NCBI RefSeq assembly: GCF_000972845.2
Contig: NC_040016.1
Location: 7,088,701 to 7,152,700, forward strand
Reading direction: 5' to 3'
DNA: 64,000 nt
Source of the DNA: Larimichthys crocea
Taxonomy: Eukaryota; Chordata; Actinopteri; Sciaenidae
Below are positions 45,101-58,290 of this stretch, one piece after another; position 1 is the stretch's first letter; each line of letters begins with the position of its first letter. The position numbers and the translations under genes were made by a program. Below the pieces are notes generated by a model. It had not been told where the DNA came from, did not search any database, and saw only the letters and a program-made list of their open reading frames with translations.

Positions 45101-47647
45101 CAGATCCATCTGCCTTGAAGATAACTGCAAACAGTATCAACCACAGTCTTGTGGATTTCTTTAACGTAAAAAAGAAATCCTATTTTCTGCCAAAATACAA
45201 CCCACACCCACCATGCAGCTGAGGCTACATATTGATTTGAAACCTCCATCTAAAGTTAGTCATCACCCAACAACCTCACAGCTCTGACCTCACGGCTATG
45301 ATCCAGCTTCCCAGATTTAAAACCATGAAATTCAAACTGAGAAGCCTGCATGCCTTACTAAGGTGATTTCATGCACCAACTCCAATTTTACATGTCCCCT
45401 GTGTAACTAAACACTGTATTTATAACATATATATCTGCATTATTAATATGGCTGCATACTCTGTAATTTGAGCAACAGAAATTAGATAGCACATCAAATT
45501 GCTGTTTACTGTTAGTCATGTTATTGCACTTTATGCGCAGCAGGTTCAGCTCTTTGTAGAGGAAATTAGAAGCATGTCCTCATTACATTCAAGCATGCCC
45601 AATTTAGTTTTTTTTTTTTACTGGACACATTGTGCACCTACTCTCAAAATGCTGACTTTAAATAGGCTGACTGTAATCCATTTCTCCTCTCTGCTCTGAG
45701 CATTTTTCTCATCCAGCTTTCGTTTTGAGGACCACCTACCTGCTCACAGTCCTCAGTGCTCTCAGCTCTGTTCCCTTTCAGGCAGCAGTCTGGTCACACT
45801 GTGCCTTCTCCTAATTTTTTCAATGTAATAGATCCTTCCAGCAGCTTGCAACTCTGTGCATGAAGGTCCTCTACTGAGTAAGACCCAGTGACTGCCAAAA
45901 GCTGTTTAGGCTTTTTTGTATTTGTGTTGACTCCAAAGACATTGGAGGTTGAGTGGGCGGTGATGTAAGCAGGGGCCCAGTGAAGGGTGGGTCACAGACC
46001 AGGTTAAATACCTCTTAAAGAATCATTTGTTCCCATGAACCAGATGTAGTGACACAAATGAAGAAGAAGTTTGCTCATTTAGGGGACGGAAATCTAGATG
46101 CATTGGAGTTTACAAAGGATTTAGAATTGGATTAGGTTTGCTATGTGCAGTAAGTGTGAATGCTAATGTGATTAAGTTTAATGTCCTGATTCATAAATGT
46201 GTTCTCTTATTACTCTTCATCAAATAAAGGAGGTAAAACTCTCAGGGCAACCAAACCCTTGTTGTTGTTTTTTTTTGTTTTCCCAAGACACATAATAAAG
46301 GGTGTTCATCACCTATAAGACACTGGAGAGATCAGATATGATTAACAATGCACCTGATTATTTCACTCACTTACAAATCCCACACATACACACCTCAGGT
46401 CTAAAATAGGGTGTTAACCTGATGCCCATCATGGATATTTTTACTAATATCATCAGTGTCAGGATGCTGTCCAAAGCTGTTTAGTGTCAGTGTCTAGTGA
46501 AGGTAAGACACTCTTCAAAAAAATACCTAGGACATTTTAATTACCATCCTGCCAACTTACATTAACAAAGTAATGAATTTCTAAACAAATATTGATTTGA
46601 CAAATATATAATTATTGCATATGAAGTTTGATATCCAGGGCCAAGTGTCCTCTTTAAGAATTGTTATTTATCACATATTATTTAACAATAGGTTATCTTA
46701 GAAGATGCTATTCTGGATTTGGCTCTGAATGAAGTCTACATATGGATATAGCTGCATCCAAATCATGGTTCAAGGCTGCAGCCATTGAATGCTGCTGCCT
46801 CTTGTCTTTTATTACAGACTCTGGTATTCCAGTTGCATGCCCCGTCAAGAGTTGTTGTATTATTTTAAGACACGCTATAAATGTCGCCAGCCTCTGTTCT
46901 TAGAGGCTTGAGTAAATGTGATGTGTAGATGTGTCACATTGTCCGCTCCTATCGCGTGTGGTGCCAAAAAGGGGGCAGCTGTTACGAGTTTATGTTCCTA
47001 TGAACATCTGAAACATGATCAAGAGTATCAACAAGTGCTAATGGCTCCTAACAAAAACATCCTTACCAAAAATATACATACTGTACAGTAAATTGTGGTT
47101 GCAAAATAAATGCAGATGATGGCATGATGATAAACTTAGTTACTAATATGAAGTTGTACAATTTATAATTGAGTTTCCAATAGTATATGCTTATATTATT
47201 GGAATGACGTGTACTTTAAAAGGCATCTGCAATTTAACTATAAATGTTGATTTCCTGTGGCAAATGAATACTCACTTAATGTATATCTTAAAGAGACAGT
47301 TATGTCAGACCTTCGAATGTATTTTCTACTACATGCCAGTCCTCCTGACCTTTTTTGCCCCTGACAGTAAAACCTGTGATCTTTGCCTTCTGCAATAACA
47401 ACAACCATAAACATGTCACACTTAAAGAAATATGCCTGACCTATCATTTTCAAACAGATGGCCCGGGGTCTCTAACTATTTAAGTCATACAGTAAACATA
47501 ATAAATGTCTAGATCTGTTTTCATGTTTTATTTTTTTAATATCATTTTGAGAGAGAATTTTTTTATAATTTTATTTACTGGGAAACTTTTATTTCTTCTT
47601 CTTTAAAGTTTAATATTTACTTACTCTACGTTTTACAGAATTAACCA

Positions 47648-47775
47648 CAGTAAGACAGAAGTAGCTTACATGGTTCTAGTTGTCAGTAAGACATCAGCAG
47701 CTTACATGGTCCTAGTTGTCAGTAAGACATGAGTAGCTTACATGGTTCTAGATGCCAGTCATCAGTAGTGAACAT
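47648..47775 (+). repeat. 36 bp minisatellite, about 3.5 units
   Basis: Units begin CTTACATGGTTCTAGTTGTC and continue AGTAAGACATCAGCAG. The first two full units are nearly identical and the last is truncated and diverged. It lies 90 bp from the candidate exon at 47,866. Confidence 0.85.
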
Positions 47776-47865
47776 GTTTTTAGATGTCATACAATCATAA
47801 GTGCTTAATGCTTAAGCATACATAGAGTTTCGCCAGCTACTTAACTGGCTTACTGGTGCACTTAC

Positions 47866-47941
47866 ATGGGAAGGCGACACCGAAGACATGTTCTGGTTTA
47901 TTAGGCGGAGGTTTAGCCATGTCAGCTGGTCAGGTCGAGGT
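47866..47941 (-). CDS. Candidate alternative first coding exon upstream of copy A
   Basis: Acceptor caacccttcccag and donor CCCAT|gtaagtgc frame a 76 bp exon. An ATG at 47,920 sits in a strong start context (GACATGG) and opens 18 codons (MAKPPPNKPEHVFGVAFP) ending in phase 1. That is the same phase as all three igfn1 start exons, so it could splice to copy A exon 2 at 36,325. It cannot run into copy A exon 1, where the joined codon would be TAG. It might instead belong to an unrelated gene. The sequence is more GC-rich than its surroundings. Confidence 0.4.
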
Positions 47942-49059
47942 CTGGGAAGGGTTGATGGCGAGCATAAAAACTGTCCCATGCTTTAATTGGGTTACTGTAA
48001 TATTGTAAAACATGATTAATGCATTATGGTGTCAGTTTGAGTTGTTATGTTTTTAAACCAGTTGTAGCACGTATCACTTTATTGTTTTGCGTAATTAAAT
48101 CTGACATGAGACTTGCTTGTGTTAATTTTTCATTTAATTCAATACATTTTTTTTGTCTCCAAGCTTAATTGATTTTAAACAACATCATTAATTACTTAAA
48201 CAGTAGACACATGTACATATGCACATAGCTAAAGTAAAGACATATGCACTCAGTTCCCAGTTTATAAAGTAATAATAAACTAATTCATTCTACTGCTTCA
48301 TGAAGGCTAAATGTTATTATAGAGGTGTTGATTCAACTGTATGGTTATTTTGGAGGCTGCAGTTTGTGCTGTTGTTGAATTTGATTGCATTATCAGATTG
48401 CATTGACAGGTGTTCTATTACTTTGTCATATATGATTTGATAATGTGATAACAATGGCATTAAGATACATTAGGATTAGAGGAACAATTCTAGTATGTTA
48501 AAAGCTCGTTTCACATTTTCTAGTTATGTCTTTAAAGGGTAACTTTTGTATTTACCCCATTTTACCATGTTTTTATGTCAAAGTGAGCAATTGGAGACAA
48601 GAAGATTTTGAGCCAGTGTTAGGTGAAAGTGCTGCAGTCAGTCTACAGAGAAATAAAATGTGTTTTGTACCTTTGTACCATTTGTTTTGGTCTGTGAAAT
48701 CTTTTCTGTGGCCACTGGATCACACCATAGGGTCACAGGACCAACAGGAACACCACCAATGTCCTGAACTTCACAGCATTGCTGGCTGCAGTGCTCTCAC
48801 TCAGTACTGGACCAGTTTCAAAACGTGTTGTACCTTTAGCACAATAACATTGTAAAAATACTGGCTACACTTTAAACAACAGGTTCACCACAAGTATATT
48901 GAAACTTTGATTCCAAAATAATTAAGATGCAATGTGTAAAACTTAAATGAAAACAGAATCCAATTATCTTTTTCTATTTTTGACCAATCAGCAGAAAGAC
49001 GATATATTTATTGCTGAAACTAATAAACTTTATTGTTTTCTTGTAAATATACACTTATT

Positions 49060-49560
49060 CTGAATTTGATGCAACACATACCCCATACCCCAAGTTGTGA
49101 AATGCTCAAAAATCATCTGTTTGTATGAATGTTGAAAGGAGGATCCTAAAAAGTCATTCACAAGCAAAGATGGGGCCTGCAAACTACATGGGCAAATAGT
49201 ACAAAACATTTCTCAGCGTACAATTGTTGGAAATTTGGGGATTTCACCATTTACAATCCACAGTGTCTTTTAACGTTTCAGAGGATTCGGAGTACATTCA
49301 GTAATTCAGAACTCTCAGCACATACTGTAAGGGGCGACATTGAATGTCTGTGACCTTTGACACCTCAGGCAGCATGCATTAAAAATCGACATGACTGTAT
49401 AAAGGATAGTACTACATTAGAAAGCTGTTGTCAGTAGCATCCAGAAACACAGCAGACCTCTCTGGTCTCATCCGAGATGTACTTATGCAAAGTGTAAAAA
49501 TGTGCTGTGGTCTGATGAGTCCCCAGATTTTTTGAGGACTGAATTGACTAAATTGAGGTT
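49060..49560 (+). mobile_element. Tc1/mariner-like transposon fragment
   Basis: The order of words matches a common fish Tc1-like element: AAGTCATTCACAAGCAAAG, ATGGGGCCTGCAAACT, TTTGGGGATTTCACCATT, ACCTTTGACACCTCAGGCAG, GTGCTGTGGTCTGATGAGTC. The central transposase region is largely deleted and no open frame survives. Confidence 0.55.
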
Positions 49561-52500
49561 GTACTTGAAATGGAAAAGATAAAAATTACACAGTCCTGTT
49601 CCTAAAAAAGTATTCCAAAGTCTGTGGCAGAGTTAGGAACATTTTGTGGTTTTCTTCTAAAGTTTTTTAGTACCAAAATCCCTGTTTTGTTTTTCCTTGC
49701 TGAAATGCAGTGGATGAATAGTAACAAAAAAAGAGAATTTGCTCTAAAAAGACTGCTCATCTTAGATAACAATGCATTTCCAAAGTCTCCCCTCATGGAC
49801 CATTATTCTGCTGTTAATTGTGTTCCCGACTAAAGCTTTCAGGTGTATGTGTACAGTGATGTCTTGGTATTCTCCAAATTCCTTGACCTACTTGCCAACT
49901 GGTTCCTTACAACTGTCTGCATCTGTTTCTAATAGTCTCTCTCATCATTCACACTCCACCTCCTCTGGCTCCCCATTGCCTCCCTTCCACTTCATTTACC
50001 ACCCATATCTACCTATTCTTTGATATTCCAGACCTTCCTTTGAGTATGCTCCCTCAAGCAATGTATTATCACGCTCTTTCATTTTGATCCTTCTTGGTCA
50101 ATGTTGAATTTTACCGCCACATTATTGCCAGACACTGGCAGCTTTATTTTATATTTGTCTGTGAAGCATTGGCATGAAATGCTCTAAAAGTTTCCAATTG
50201 CATTTTTTTTTTCTTTTTCAAATCAGTATCAGAAAATTAGTATGATGAGGTTACATTTTCCCAGGTAACAGTGCAGGCCACCAAGTCGTCTCCTCAGATG
50301 TCTGTGGCTGCACTATTTTCATCTGGGTAATTTGAATAGTGTCAGAATCAGAAAGACATTTTTATCAACTTGTGGAGCTTCAGGGTGAGCATCACGTGAT
50401 CAGGAACGGTAATGCCCTCAGTCCTTGTAAGAGGCAAGTGGCTGATGAGGTCACACCATGTGTCTGATTTACTGCTCTGCAAGCTTTGCTATGCTGATAC
50501 AGCCCGGTCAAAACTCAGCCCACAGCAACATACTGTATGTCAAGAGAGATATTTGATACCTTTGGATGTAGAAGAAGTTGTCAAGATGAAAGGCAAGGTT
50601 TCAGTTTTTCTCCTTTTTCATCATGAGTTCATACTGAATACTAAGTTCATGGATTTGCCTGTCAGGGAGTTTTTCTAAGCTCACTAAACTTTACTTTCCT
50701 CTCACACACACACTCTCAAGAAGGTGATATGTGTTCATATGTTATTTTCAAGTTTCTAGGAGTGTGTTTTTGAGATTCGGCTTCTAGCTGACCTCTGAAC
50801 CGGGATGTTCAAGTAAATAAAACCTTTTTCAAAACACTTGTCACTTTAAAGCCTTAAAGCTCACACACATCCAACCAGTGAGGTAGAAGAGGCAGCTAAA
50901 CTCCTTACTATTCCTCTGGAGTAATTGAATCCTGACTTTTCACACTTCTCTGACTCGAAAGTGGCGTTCATCATGTCCTCGTCATGGACTCAACAGTGTG
51001 GAAAACTCAATTTTGCCTGGTTTATACTTTCAAAGGAATACCTAACTGAAAAATATACTAAGAGACATTGACTGGTGTCAATCTCATGGCAAAATACTTA
51101 TCACATCCAGAAAACCTGTGGTCTGATGTTAATCAGAAAGAAGAAGCAAGTGTACTATACATGTGGTATTACTTTCACCTGATTGTATACTGAAAGTTAG
51201 CAGGACAGATTTCAGCTGCCATCATAACTCTTAAGAGTAGTCAGCCTTAAATTGTATTACCACTGTGATCAATGGAGCATTGAGGAACATGCTGTTCAGT
51301 TCAGTCGGATAGATGTGAAGCTACTGAGTGGACCCAGTCATGTGAAATCTAAATATATTAAATATTACAGAATGAACTACAGCAGGGTGTCTCATTCTTC
51401 CTATAATACAATAAAACACAGTTATAAAAGAAGTACTTAGATTCTTTCCGTAAGTAAAATTAAGAACATCTCCATGTAAAAATGAACTTATTTAAAAGGA
51501 CATTGGTTTTCTCAGCTCAAAGTATCAAAAGAAGAAATATGTAAAATGCATTTATAGATGAAAGAAAAAATGACACAGTCCTAATTGTAACAGCTTGATA
51601 TATACTGGGAAGGTTTATCTGTAACACTAGTACTACATGTATAGTAGTAGTATATGTGTAAGTAACAACATTAGGATATTTTGGCTCAAAGGTGTGTGGG
51701 ATCAAATAACACAATCATGATCCTAGACATCCAGACACTGAGGAAAATTAAGCAAGTAACCCAAAGGTAAGGTACCCAAATTGCACTATATTATATTCTT
51801 GTTTAGGCTAAATATGGCACAAAATATAATACATATATAATAGATAATAAATAAATATATTGCACATATTTAAATAAATAACTTTTCCAAGGTGTGAACC
51901 ATTGTATTAATCGCTCAGCTGCATGAATCTTTTATTCTAATGAGGAGAGTGTGCCGCAGTATCTGAATCCTCTGGATGTATGGCCCATACACTGCTCTGG
52001 CATGGTGCAGTTAGCAGATGGCTGAACAGACGTGTGCAGTGCTTCGATATGAGGGATGATAACGTCTTCATGCATGTTAATTGACAATTTAGCAGGGGTG
52101 TGAAACAGTCACATCTTGGCATGTTACTGTCAAAAGAGTGGGATACGGTGTCAAACTTTCAACACAGCACCATTGAGCTAAATTGGTTTTCACGGAGCGC
52201 TTGGCTCAGAGATAAGGTTTAGCATAGTCAAAATTAGGTATTAATTAGGTGGGTGTATGCAAGGTTGTGGTAATTATATATTCCTTAAAAGAGCAGTCAT
52301 TATATTGAGCTTGAAGCAGTACGCATGCTTTTGGAGACTCATTCAGAAAAAAAACAAAAAGTAGTTTATCACCATTAATCCACTAGGAAAGTGTTTTGAA
52401 CCTGAGTCACTGACTCAACAGTAGAAATGGATCTGGGTCACCTGTCACCACATGCAGGGGCAGGGGTGATTGAGTTTGACCTCTTCTGACATGTCTAGAG

Positions 52501-53639
52501 TTTGCCCTACATATTTAAGTCACTACGGCTTCATCCATCACAAACATAAATGTTTTCAAAAGTGATACTTTAAGTGATAACTATATTTTTGTTGATCCAT
52601 GATCCATCATTTTCACTCAGAACTTGAATTGTGGTTGAATGGAGGAGGTTATGCCGGTTTATTTTGGTAACTACTGTATTAGCTCATTTTGTTGCAGGTC
52701 ACAAGATTTAAAAATCGTGATTGGTTGAGATTCTTTGGGGTGGTCCTGGCTTGAGTCACGATCAGAGGCCCTTTTAGCTCACACAGAGTCATGAGGTCGA
52801 GGTGAGTGTGGCCTCCCTGGAATTCTCTGTTCATCATGTGATTCGGCTGCTGAGGGAGCGTTTGAGATAACTGAGTTGTCTCTATTTCCAGCTGAGGAGC
52901 AATCTGCCTCATTTCTTCACACCATGATCAAAAAAGAGAGAAAGTAGTACCTAAAGCTGTCACACAGCATCTGGGGATTCTTTTTTCTTAGATACATTTT
53001 CCTTTCCTTGTGTCTCACACGTTGCTTTATCACACTTTTACCGTCTCGTCACGTCTTGACATTCAACTTCTGTTCTCTCTCCCCTTTACTGTGGTGATAA
53101 ACCAATAGCTGTTGCTGTCATGCAACACTCAGTGCACTCATAAAGGCGCCACCTGTTGCTGGTGCATGCCGGGACGCTTAACTTGGAATACTGCAAACTT
53201 GGCACTACTCAGTCATTTACCCCCCACCCACCCCCACTCCAGTATCCCTTTACTGGTGACGTACCCAATTAATGCTGCTCGATTCCACTGCAAGAAGAAG
53301 GTAGAAGGTAAAAATAATTTTAAAAATTCAAAAAAGCAAATGGTGCTGATTCAGTGCCACGAAGTTTAGGATCGACACAATGTGTGAATACTCTGTAGTA
53401 GGCAGTCTTAATACTAATGCCATCTTGTGGATTGTATTTAAGTTTAAATAACAATAATACATGTATAGAGAGCTTTGAACTTGAGGTTACTCTACTTTAA
53501 CACCTCCGTTCCACTCCTAAAAAATGGTTGTTAAATGCATACTTTTAGCATACAATATAGAAATTGGGGGTATCTCTGATTCTTCTTTTTTAACTACTTC
53601 TGCCAAACTGTACCTGATAATCTTACTTTAATATTGTGT

Positions 53640-55500
53640 ATTACCCATAATACTCTTTTCATAACTTTTCAACCTAGTGACAGGGACTTTTCATTATTTC
53701 CCTCTTACTCAAGACCTTTTCCTTGTGTCCTATCTTTTGTTACCAGGATATTGAAATGTGTTTACTTAGCAAGAATATTATTATATTGATCTGTGATCGA
53801 TTTTAATGGACCTCATGCATCATCTAAAAGTTGGAGGTTTAATACTATATTTCTGGCAAACCTTCAGTTTATTGAATTTATAATCGTACTTTAATAGTCA
53901 GGGATCATCATAGCTTTTTATTCCTCCTGTAAAACCAAATCCAAAGATGAATAACATCATATTAAACAAGAAATTAAAAAGTTAGAGAAACTTTGTTGTT
54001 TATCTGAACACCCCATTTGCCAGCTTGATAACTTGAAACGAAACCAACACACATTTTCTGTTGAATTTAGTATTTTAAAAGCAAAGCCAATGTTTGTAGG
54101 ACAAGGTGGGCAGGTCAGTCTCTGGCATAGTAAAAAAAAAGGATGAATGAAAAGATCATCCCGTTTTACAGATAGAAGGTGCTGATGGTTGTGTAACAAT
54201 CAATGCAATGTTGAATTGTATAGGCAGTTTTCATGTCCTTTTTCATTCTGTGATTTCAACCTGCTTTGAGAAAACACAATTTCTCAGCCCCTCTATATAG
54301 CACTTACTTAAAAAAGAAAGACAAGGTTTCTTGTCTTTGTCTCCTGTCTTAACTCTTGTCTTGAATCAGTAGCCTGTACTTTACTATTCATTCTGACCAA
54401 ACAGGTTTTGTTCAGACTTGTCTTTTGTCTGATACTGTAATATACGTTGGTACTTTGATAGTTTTTCTCACACTATAGATTGAATATAGATATACAAACT
54501 ACCCCCATGGTGGCTATATCTATTGATGCTAAAAAAAAACAGTATAGTAGAATGGAAATATTTAATATCTTAACAAGGTTTAATTTGTAATCATTTCCTG
54601 GATCCGTATCATATACTGCTCCCTGATGGTGTTCGTCTTTCAAACTATCACAAGGCTGTTCATTGTTCATTCTCTCCATTATTACTTGTTCTTGCTATTG
54701 AGCAAGGTATTAAAACTGATGCACTTATGACATTATTTCAATATATGCAGATGATATTTAACTTTACCTTACATTGAATTCCAACACGTTTCAGGTAATG
54801 CACCAGTTTGGCGAGCTATCTGGTTATAAATTCAACTAGTCCAAAACCAAGATCATGCAATTTCTAATTTCATTTTGGATTCATATTTTTTAAAAGGCAA
54901 CTTGGTCTTCAGACTATATGAAATGCTTGGCAATATACAGTTCCAGCAAGATAGAAGAATTAGAAGAAGAATTAGGATGGTTAGAAGAATTTATTGACAA
55001 AACCACAAATGATCTGAAAATAATGAACCTACTCTCCATTTCTCTACCCATATATCTTAATTAGTTTCCTTCCAAATTCCCCACCACCACCACCTTCTGC
55101 TCCTTTATTTGGGTCACAAAGTCACAAAGAACTAGTTTTCAGGTCTGACAGCGCACACATAACAGGGGTGGTTTAAATGTGCCAAACCTTAAATTCTGTT
55201 TTCTCTCAGCTTACCCAGATTGACCAAAAGTTCTCTATCTTATTATGTGCATGGGCAAGAGTGGAGTCCCTTGATATTCTTCCATATATTTATCTCCTTT
55301 AACTGAAATCAGTTATCTACCTTCTAGTCACTTATTCAGGTTTTTCCAAATTCGTCATATAACACAGATGTATATAAAAGGGAGTCTTGAGGAAACCAGA
55401 ACTTCCAAAACAGATTGTCCCATCAACAGGTAATTTCTGTCAGATGTTTTGATCCTTGAATAGCATTTTTTAATTATTATAGCACTATGTTTAGATATTC
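53640..55500 (+). mobile_element. Decayed L1-like LINE, reverse-transcriptase part
   Basis: Plus-strand translation gives broken pieces typical of the L1/Tx1 clade: SWRFNTIFLANLQFIEF near 53,829, SPLLLVLAIEQ near 54,670, FGELSGYKFN at 54,808, and RGGLNVPNLKF at 55,164. Pieces are in the expected order but split by stops (for example TAG right after FGELSGYKFN) and frameshifts. Inactive. Confidence 0.65.
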
Positions 55501-56419
55501 ATATCACAAAACCTCCTCACTTGCGTCTTCCTAGCACAGGCAATAGGGACCCATAGGATGGATTTCATAAAAAAAAATATATTGACCATGCTCTGAATGC
55601 TGCAAAGGAAGTGCATTACAATCCATTGGAAATCTGATTACCCTTCTACAGTATCACATTGGTTAAATTAAATCACTGGCTACATTAGAACAATAAAAGT
55701 CAGGATTTTTAAAAAAAAATATGGCAATGCACATAGATATTTTGGCAAGATTGACAGCTTTGGACTGATGGTTGATGTTTTACTTGTGTTACTTGTTGTA
55801 TGCACTTGAAGAAAATATTAAAATCATTCTTGGTTTTTAGCCCCAATCATTTTTTTTTAAGTAATTGGTTAAGTTACTTATTTTTGTTTATTTACTGATC
55901 AATAAATGCATCAGTGCAAACTGCAGTGCAATGCAGACCTGTTTCTGATTGGTTGAATGACACACTATAGCCACTTTTTAAAAGTCGCTAACAAGAAATG
56001 CTAGCAAGAAATTCACCATGTTGGCAACACTGGTCTTTCTCGATTTTGTGTCTAAGCACACACGTGCTGTTTGAACATTTATCAAATAAAATGATATGAA
56101 TACATACAGTCTAATAAGTTAATTTGTAGTAATACATTTCTTTGCTGTCCCAGAATTGTCCCAAACACCACATTCTTTTGTTCCAGGTTTGTTTTTGTTT
56201 TTTTGGTTTTTTTTCTTTAATTAATTTCGAGCACTGCTTGGTTGGGACTGTCATGAGCAGAGGTGTTTTTAGCAATGTCAGATCTAATAGCTCAGATTTA
56301 GCAGGATTGAGCGACAAACCTTGTGCCGCAAATATATTGTGTAGCAGAACACTGTTTGTAGATTTGCATTGCTTCGTCCTTCCATAACCTTAAACAAGTA
56401 CTTATTTTTTTATTTTAAT

Positions 56420-56560
56420 TGGTGATTTTAAATCGCCCGTAGGTGTGAATGTGACTGTCAATGTCCAGCCCGCCTCATGCCCAATGTTAGCTGGCAATGG
56501 CTCCAGCCCCCATGACCCAGATAAGGAAAAGCAGTTATCGAAAATGAATAAATGAATGAA
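56420..56560 (+). repeat. Common fish interspersed repeat fragment
   Basis: Contains ATCGCCCGTAGGTGTGAATG, CCAATGTTAGCTGGCAATGG, CTCCAGCCCCCATGACCC and GGAAAAGCAGTTATCGAAAA then ATGAATAAATGAATG, the standard tail of a very abundant teleost repeat. A related fragment (CACCCTGGACAAGTTACCAG, CATCACAGGGCACA) lies at 61,520-61,630. Confidence 0.65.
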
Positions 56561-57918
56561 CTATTGCTTACAGTATATCTTTCCCTGATGCTTCTGACAT
56601 CCCTATTTAGTCAGCTCAGTGTTCATAATATATACAAACAACTCTGTCTCACAGACTGCACTGATGTTGCTGTAATGTAGTGGTTTAATATTTTAATGCT
56701 CAGTTGGCTCAGTGATTTTAACATTTATACTTGAGATTATATTCTGCTAAATTAGTTTGCAAAAGCTTTTTTGCAATGGGGGAAACATTTTTTTGAAGAT
56801 GAATTGGGAGTTGAATTTCTATTTCACAGTTGTTGTAAAGTAATTATGAATACATTAGGTCATTTCCTCAGTAGAAATGTATGTTTACAAATGAAAAGAG
56901 ATCTGAAATGGCTCTCATAATTCACCCCTTTGTTGTGTTTCTGTCACATTTGGTCGGTTTATGAAGTGCACTTGATTAACTTGTGTAACTGCATGTGAAA
57001 TCTTGAACTTAAGATCCTCAACTTAAATTGTGAGCTCTGTTGCCTAGTGTCAGTGATAATTGCAGTATTGGATCCCCTGACACAAAAGCTAGTCATTCAG
57101 TCACTCTGTACAGATACTGTAAAAAAGCAAATGCGTTGCAAATGCGTTGCAATTAAGATATTTATAACAAACACGCAAAGGGCCAAATGATAACAATGCT
57201 TGCAAAAGTTAACATTCACTGCCCTTTCCACATAAAAAGAAGCAGCTCAGAACCAGTATTATTGAAAAGATGAACATCTTTATAAATAAAGCCATGTGTA
57301 AAGGACGGTCCTTACCCTTTTACAACAATTTCTAGTCCTAACAGTGCCATTTACTCACTTAAATTTAACAGTGAAAGTTTTTTTTAAAAATGCTAAAAAT
57401 AATTTGTTGACTTCCTTTGTTTATTACTGAGGGTTTTTTATGTTTCTGACCTGCATTTTTAAATTTCACTGGGGAACAATTTGAAAAAAAATCTTTTGAG
57501 TTAGATTTTTATCCTGATTAAAACTAAAATTGGCATACTGATTCCAAAATTGCAGTCAGTCACAGCTGACCCTCCAGATTTGCAAAATTCCACTGATCAG
57601 CTGTAGTAAGACTTGCCAGCTGATTACGATTGGACTCATCTACAGCTACGTGGCAACTTGTTTGTGCAGTCACAATTGAGACAGTGCAGTGAGAGGTGTG
57701 TGCAGCTCCCAATAGGTCAGTACTATCAATATCTGCAAACAGAAAGCTGGCATAGTAGGAATTAAGAGGATTTGTGCTGGCTTTTCTCTTCACCTTGTAA
57801 CCATGGGCATACCGTTGTAAGTTGTATTTGGTTTTATGCTGTTTTTGTAGTTTCAAAGCTTGTAACTATTCCATCTTAGTGTTTTATTTACATAGGTATA
57901 TATTTCCTTTGTTCCAGA

Positions 57919-58290
57919 TCATGTCTGCTCCTACTACTTCTCGTTGTAAATGCCTAAACAACCCTGACTTCTTTTGCTATATTTGTGGTACTATCACCAT
58001 TACAAGTCAGAGGAAAGCAAACATCAGTGCATTTGTCAAACACAAGCATATTTTGCATATTTTAAAGTAAAACTCTGTGATCAAGACAAGCCATGAGGGG
58101 CCCTCACAAAGTGTGCAAGCAGTGTGTCGAGAGTTTATGGATGTGGAACAAAGTGTGCAAGCAGTGTGTCGAGAGTTTATGGATGTGGACTAAAGGAACA
58201 CGTGAAAAGTTGGCATTTGGTATCCCCATGGTTTGGCAAGAGTAAAAAGATCATTGCACAGACTGTTATTTTGGTTTAGTGAAAACAAGG
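57919..58290 (+). pseudogene. Broken cysteine-rich family gene with 14-codon duplication
   Basis: An ATG at 57,919 opens about 49 codons (CKCLNNPDFFCYICG, ISAFVKHK), then a 9-base local duplication throws the frame. The family sequence resumes as YFKVKLCDQDKP, PHKVCKQCVESLWMWNK, a second copy KVCKQCVESLWMW, TKGTREKLAFGIPMVWQE, a TAA stop, and KDHCTDCYFGLV. The pattern FCYICG...DQDK...HKVC-x2-C...FGIPMVW...DCYFC belongs to an unnamed family of hypothetical proteins spread through many animal genomes. The last Cys is now Gly. A relic, not a working gene. Confidence 0.6.
58106..58189 (+). repeat. 42 bp tandem duplication, two units
   Basis: Units start at 58,106 and 58,148 with ACAAAGTGTGCAAGCAGTGT and are nearly identical. 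It is 14 codons long, so it keeps frame inside the pseudogene. Confidence 0.95.

Noticed and set aside
52679..52912. 77-codon minus-strand frame and nearby plus-strand splice-like signals
   Set aside because: Neither strand gives a consistent exon, and the composition and context show no homology.
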